From: JAAXHF01 sp963665955
Lineage (GTDB): Bacteria; Desulfobacterota; Binatia; Bin18
DNA length: 64,000 nt
Direction: 5' to 3'
NCBI GenBank assembly: GCA_965231765.1
Contig: OZ246887.1
Coordinates: 5,270,001-5,334,000, forward strand
In this document: positions 61,435 through 64,000 of the stretch, piece by piece
Layout of the letters: every line of letters starts with the position of its first letter
How positions within the stretch are numbered: position 1 is the stretch's first letter
Notes under the pieces: generated by a model
The model's database searches: none
Seen by the model: the letters and a program-made list of their open reading frames with translations, nothing else
Told to the model about the DNA's origin: nothing
Made by a program: the position numbers and the translations under genes

Positions 61435-61490
61435 CCTGTCCTCCCCATGTTTGACTGGCAGGTTCGTGAGGTTAGTAAGAAAGTCTCCGC

Positions 61491-61595
61491 TTATGAGCCG
61501 CTCCGAATGAGGTAATGGACGCTATGGACGTCGGGGCTATTGGCTGGCGCGAGCAAGAAGAGCAGATAGCTAGAGAGGCAAATTCTCTTCTTCAT
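61491..61595 (-). pseudogene. DUF1329 paralogue reduced to its two ends
   Basis: Reading leftward from the ATG at 61595 (AAGGAAG upstream), a 34-codon frame encodes MKKRICLSSYLLFLLA joined to a SPDVHSVHYLIRSGS ending. The first part matches the signal-peptide start of the neighbouring DUF1329 protein (MKKRMWLFSGLSVLL). The second matches that protein's last 15 residues (GPDVYSVPYLIRTGK). Nucleotide similarity is obvious over the last ~45 bases of both. The middle ~400 codons are missing, so this is a tandem duplicate that lost its core by internal deletion. Confidence 0.75.
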
Positions 61596-61825
61596 GCGAT
61601 CTTCCTTTTGGAGAGAGCAGGTTCGTTGGCGGGAGGGAAGGCTCGCTCTAGTGCGCTCCTGCTCCTGATACAAGATGAGTATAGCGCCGACGCGAGCCAA
61701 AAATCATACAAGAAGACTTCAACTTTTATACAAATTTTGTAGCCAAACTTTCCAGCGCTCAAGTGGTGATAGCGCATCTAGGATTCAAAAGTAAAGGATA
61801 AAATGAAAGATTGTGGGAGGAGGAT

Positions 61826-61859
61826 AAAAAAAGGGGCATCCGAGGAAGCCCCTTTTTTT
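61826..61859 (-). terminator. Strong intrinsic terminator of the amidohydrolase gene
   Basis: AAAAAAAGGGGC - loop - GCCCCTTTTTTT. The A- and T-tracts on both sides make it usable in both directions. It lies about 35 bp after the leftward amidohydrolase stop, with the DUF1329 remnant beyond. Confidence 0.85.
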
Positions 61860-61894
61860 ATCTCATTTGCTGATTTGGGCAAAACTATAAGGAC

Positions 61895-63628
61895 TTAGGC
61901 ATGGCCGTGACGCAGCAGCTTACCAGGGATGTTCCCGGTACACTTGCCGTCTTCAAAGGTGGTTGCGCCATTGACAATGATTGCCCGGTAGCCTTTAGCC
62001 CGCTGGACGCGGCGCCATTCGCCGCCTGGAAAGTCATGTGTGATCTCTCCGATCCACTCCGGGTCAACATCAAGTCCGTCAAGATCATATACCACCACGT
62101 CAGCTGCCGCGCCTTGACGCAGCACACCTCGATCGGAGAAGCCAGCCGCATGGGCGGGCAGGGCTGACAGCCGATAATGGGCTTCTTCTAAGGTGATCTT
62201 CTGCTCATCGCGGACCAGCCAGCGTAAAAAGTCAGTGGTGAACGCCCCGCCGGTAAAGAATTTGGTGTGCGCCCCGCCATCTGAGGCACCTGGAACAGTG
62301 AAGCGTGAGTCGTTAATCATCTCGGCCGTGTAGTCAGCGTTGAAGCCACGGTTGGGGCCGAGGAACTCCACGTTCAGATCACCAGCGATGGAGAGATCGA
62401 GCATGGTGTCGATCGGGTCTTTCCCCTGCTCTTCAGCTATCTGGCCGAGCGTTTTACCGACGTATTGTTCTAACTCAGTCTGGTCATTGGCGCTTTGTAC
62501 AATCAAGGTCGGAATGGCTCCACCGACACCCGCCTGAATGACTTGGAGTTTGCGATCGGCCTCTTCAGTTTCCCGTTTAATAGCTTCACGCAGGGCTGGA
62601 TTCTGCATTTTGGCTAATTTTTCTTGCTTTGTCCCGGTTGTCATTTCACGCCAGGCCGGGCTGGCATCGTATAAGTTCCAGTGCTCAAGAGTAAAGGCAA
62701 AGCCCGTGCGATGGGTGCCAGTCTGGCCAAAGATGGGCAGCCCTTGCTCACGACAGCGCTCCAGCCAGTCGAGGCTCCGGCGGTGGACCTTGGGGTCTTT
62801 GCGGGCAGCGACAATGACGTTATGCAAAATCGGCCGCCGGGCAATGTCGGCCAGTTTTTCAAGAAAAGCTAAGTCTTCTTTGATCATGCCGGTTGATTGA
62901 GTGATCTGGATAAAACCTTCATCCCGGGCGCGTAGGACTTCGGCCAGACTCAGAATGTCCTCGTCGCTCATGATATCGGTGACCATGGGGGAGCCGTCAT
63001 AATCGGCTTGGGTCGAGTCCGGACCTAGGCGCTGAATAGAAAAGCCGCACAGACCCGCATCCATACCTTCATTCAACAAGCGTTGCATCTCTTGGCGTTC
63101 TGCCACAGTTGCCGGCCGATTTTTTGCTGCCTCAAGGCCCATAACGTAGGTCATGAGCGAGGCGGTCGGCATGTATTGAATGCAGTTCACGCCTTTGTCC
63201 GAGCGGTCGAGCGAGTCGAGATATTCGGGGATCGTCTCCCAGTCCCACTCCATGCCTTCCTTCATCGCATCGTACGGAATGGCTTCTGTCCGGGTCATGG
63301 TCAGCATAGAGCGTTCTTGAAAATCGGGTTTGACAGGCGCAAAACCAAACCCGCAGTTCCCCAGGACAACAGACGTCACACCATGCCAGCCGGAAATCGT
63401 ACAATATGGGTCCCAACGAATCTGGGCATCGTAGTGGGTGTGCAAATCAACAAAACCAGGCGCGACGATCAAGCCATCGGCATCGATGACCTGTTTGGCC
63501 GAGCCTGGTGCACGTCCTCCGATTTGGGCGACCTGGCCGTCCTTAATCCAGACGTCCGCCCGGTAACGTGGGACGCGGGTGCCATCAACAACCGTGCCGC
63601 CTTTAATGTGTAAATCGAATGTGGCCAT
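61895..63628 (-). CDS. N-acyl-D-amino-acid deacylase / amidohydrolase-3 family enzyme
   Basis: A 577-residue metal-dependent amidohydrolase of the D-aminoacylase group. The metal motif is HTHYD at 63-67; SDGGAHT near 455 carries the catalytic Asp; TQSTGM and THRTGF lie between them. The N-terminal ~55 and C-terminal ~100 residues form the small beta domain typical of the family. Members hydrolyse N-acyl-D-amino acids or cyclic amides; many uncultured relatives have unknown substrates. A GGAGGGA site precedes the ATG. The gene cut by the window end lies 23 bp upstream in the same direction. Confidence 0.9.
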   Translation of the reverse strand: MATFDLHIKGGTVVDGTRVPRYRADVWIKDGQVAQIGGRAPGSAKQVIDADGLIVAPGFVDLHTHYDAQIRWDPYCTISGWHGVTSVVLGNCGFGFAPVKPDFQERSMLTMTRTEAIPYDAMKEGMEWDWETIPEYLDSLDRSDKGVNCIQYMPTASLMTYVMGLEAAKNRPATVAERQEMQRLLNEGMDAGLCGFSIQRLGPDSTQADYDGSPMVTDIMSDEDILSLAEVLRARDEGFIQITQSTGMIKEDLAFLEKLADIARRPILHNVIVAARKDPKVHRRSLDWLERCREQGLPIFGQTGTHRTGFAFTLEHWNLYDASPAWREMTTGTKQEKLAKMQNPALREAIKRETEEADRKLQVIQAGVGGAIPTLIVQSANDQTELEQYVGKTLGQIAEEQGKDPIDTMLDLSIAGDLNVEFLGPNRGFNADYTAEMINDSRFTVPGASDGGAHTKFFTGGAFTTDFLRWLVRDEQKITLEEAHYRLSALPAHAAGFSDRGVLRQGAAADVVVYDLDGLDVDPEWIGEITHDFPGGEWRRVQRAKGYRAIIVNGATTFEDGKCTGNIPGKLLRHGHA

Positions 63629-63651
63629 GTGTGTTCCCTCCTTCGCAGAAT

Positions 63652-64000
63652 TTACTCCATACCAATTACTTTGACTTCAGTCAGTTGTAAGCGCTGTTTG
63701 CGTTGCTCATACATGCCGGTAATCTTGAGTGGGCTGCCTGGGGGAGCCTGAGCAACTTTGGATAAGAGCGCCCGGGGGCCGACTAGGTTGAAGTCTATGC
63801 CCCGTCGGCCGACCTTTTGGAGAATCATCTTTGTACTCACTTGGGCATAATCCGGGGCAGAGATATCCATGATTTCAAACTGATATTCCTCCCGAAAACT
63901 GTTAATGCCCAAGGTTATTACCTCAATGTTGCCCCCTTCCGGCTTGGTGTTGAGAAAACCGCTCATCTCGACCTTAAACGGGGTACGGGAGTTTTCATCC
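63652..64000 (-). CDS. Partial hypothetical protein cut by the window edge
   Basis: The leftward frame is open to the window end. An ATG at 63966 is available, but the codons before it (encoding SRTPFKVEMSGF) continue in frame, so the gene probably begins beyond 64000. The visible ~115 residues include EYQFEIMDISAPDYAQ and a C-terminal SPLKITGMYEQRKQRLQLTE strand pair, which looks OB-fold-like. No family recognised. It lies 23 bp upstream of the amidohydrolase gene on the same strand. Confidence 0.6.
   Translation of the reverse strand, partial: DENSRTPFKVEMSGFLNTKPEGGNIEVITLGINSFREEYQFEIMDISAPDYAQVSTKMILQKVGRRGIDFNLVGPRALLSKVAQAPPGSPLKITGMYEQRKQRLQLTEVKVIGME

Overview
The window reads as chromosome from an uncultivated Gram-negative bacterium using the standard bacterial code, with TGA as an ordinary stop at many genes. 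The Gram-negative call rests on MCE/Pqi and MlaC-type lipid-transport proteins, a TonB-dependent receptor and several lipobox lipoproteins. Two intact DUF1329 proteins plus a remnant, CaiB-type CoA-transferase, a CmcJ/NvfI-type oxidoreductase, a benzoyl-CoA epoxidase homologue and tandem NorD-like proteins together suggest a Deltaproteobacteria/Tectomicrobia/Binatota-like lineage. This placement is an inference from gene content only. No rRNA, tRNA, CRISPR array, transposase or integrase was recognised.

Layout. 1-6.5 kb: L,D-transpeptidase, then a leftward hsp20 / Lon-type protease / small membrane protein operon, an orphan MlaC-type protein and an AAA-DUF4143 ATPase. 6.5-9.3 kb: a degraded accessory strip with short 20-bp-spaced repeats, an alpha/beta hydrolase, a GNAT acetyltransferase, a GrpB remnant and a cupin. 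9.3-18.1 kb: envelope block with two YihY/BrkB paralogues around a pqi operon (PqiA split in two genes, PqiB, PqiC), then an Atg22-like transporter. 18.2-23.3 kb: two tandem NorD/CbbO-like von Willebrand A proteins with no MoxR-type ATPase beside them. 23.7-24.4 kb: HigBA-like toxin-antitoxin with a perfect 20-bp palindromic operator. 24.4-27 kb: a PLP decarboxylase and two hsp20 genes. 27.1-31.5 kb: aromatic-CoA cluster (enoyl-CoA hydratase, BoxB homologue, benzoate-CoA ligase family enzyme, TPR protein).

31.9-40.5 kb is the most striking region: seven leftward genes with gaps of 5 bp or less or overlaps, namely OLD/PARIS-like ATPase, DUF3226 TOPRIM-like protein, type III Mod methyltransferase, TIR-domain protein, MntA nucleotidyltransferase, HepT HEPN toxin and type III Res nuclease. 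A classical type III restriction system therefore carries three extra candidate abortive modules inside one transcription unit. A GC-rich TonB receptor lies upstream of it and a T-rich direct-repeat segment lies downstream.

43-50 kb is ordinary accessory metabolism: lipoproteins, DUF1329, SDR, MFS, methyltransferase and PPOX-fold protein. 50.5-53.1 kb holds an AT-rich DUF262-HNH nuclease and a glutaredoxin gene that runs through an in-frame TGA at the first active-site cysteine position. A hairpin with bacterial SECIS geometry follows that TGA, so this is a strong selenoprotein candidate. 53.2-64 kb: a CmcJ-like oxidoreductase, methyltransferase, SDR, CoA-transferase, a kinase-plus-divergent-enolase operon, a zinc-ribbon protein, a DUF1329 protein, an internally deleted DUF1329 copy, a D-aminoacylase-type amidohydrolase and a gene cut by the window edge.
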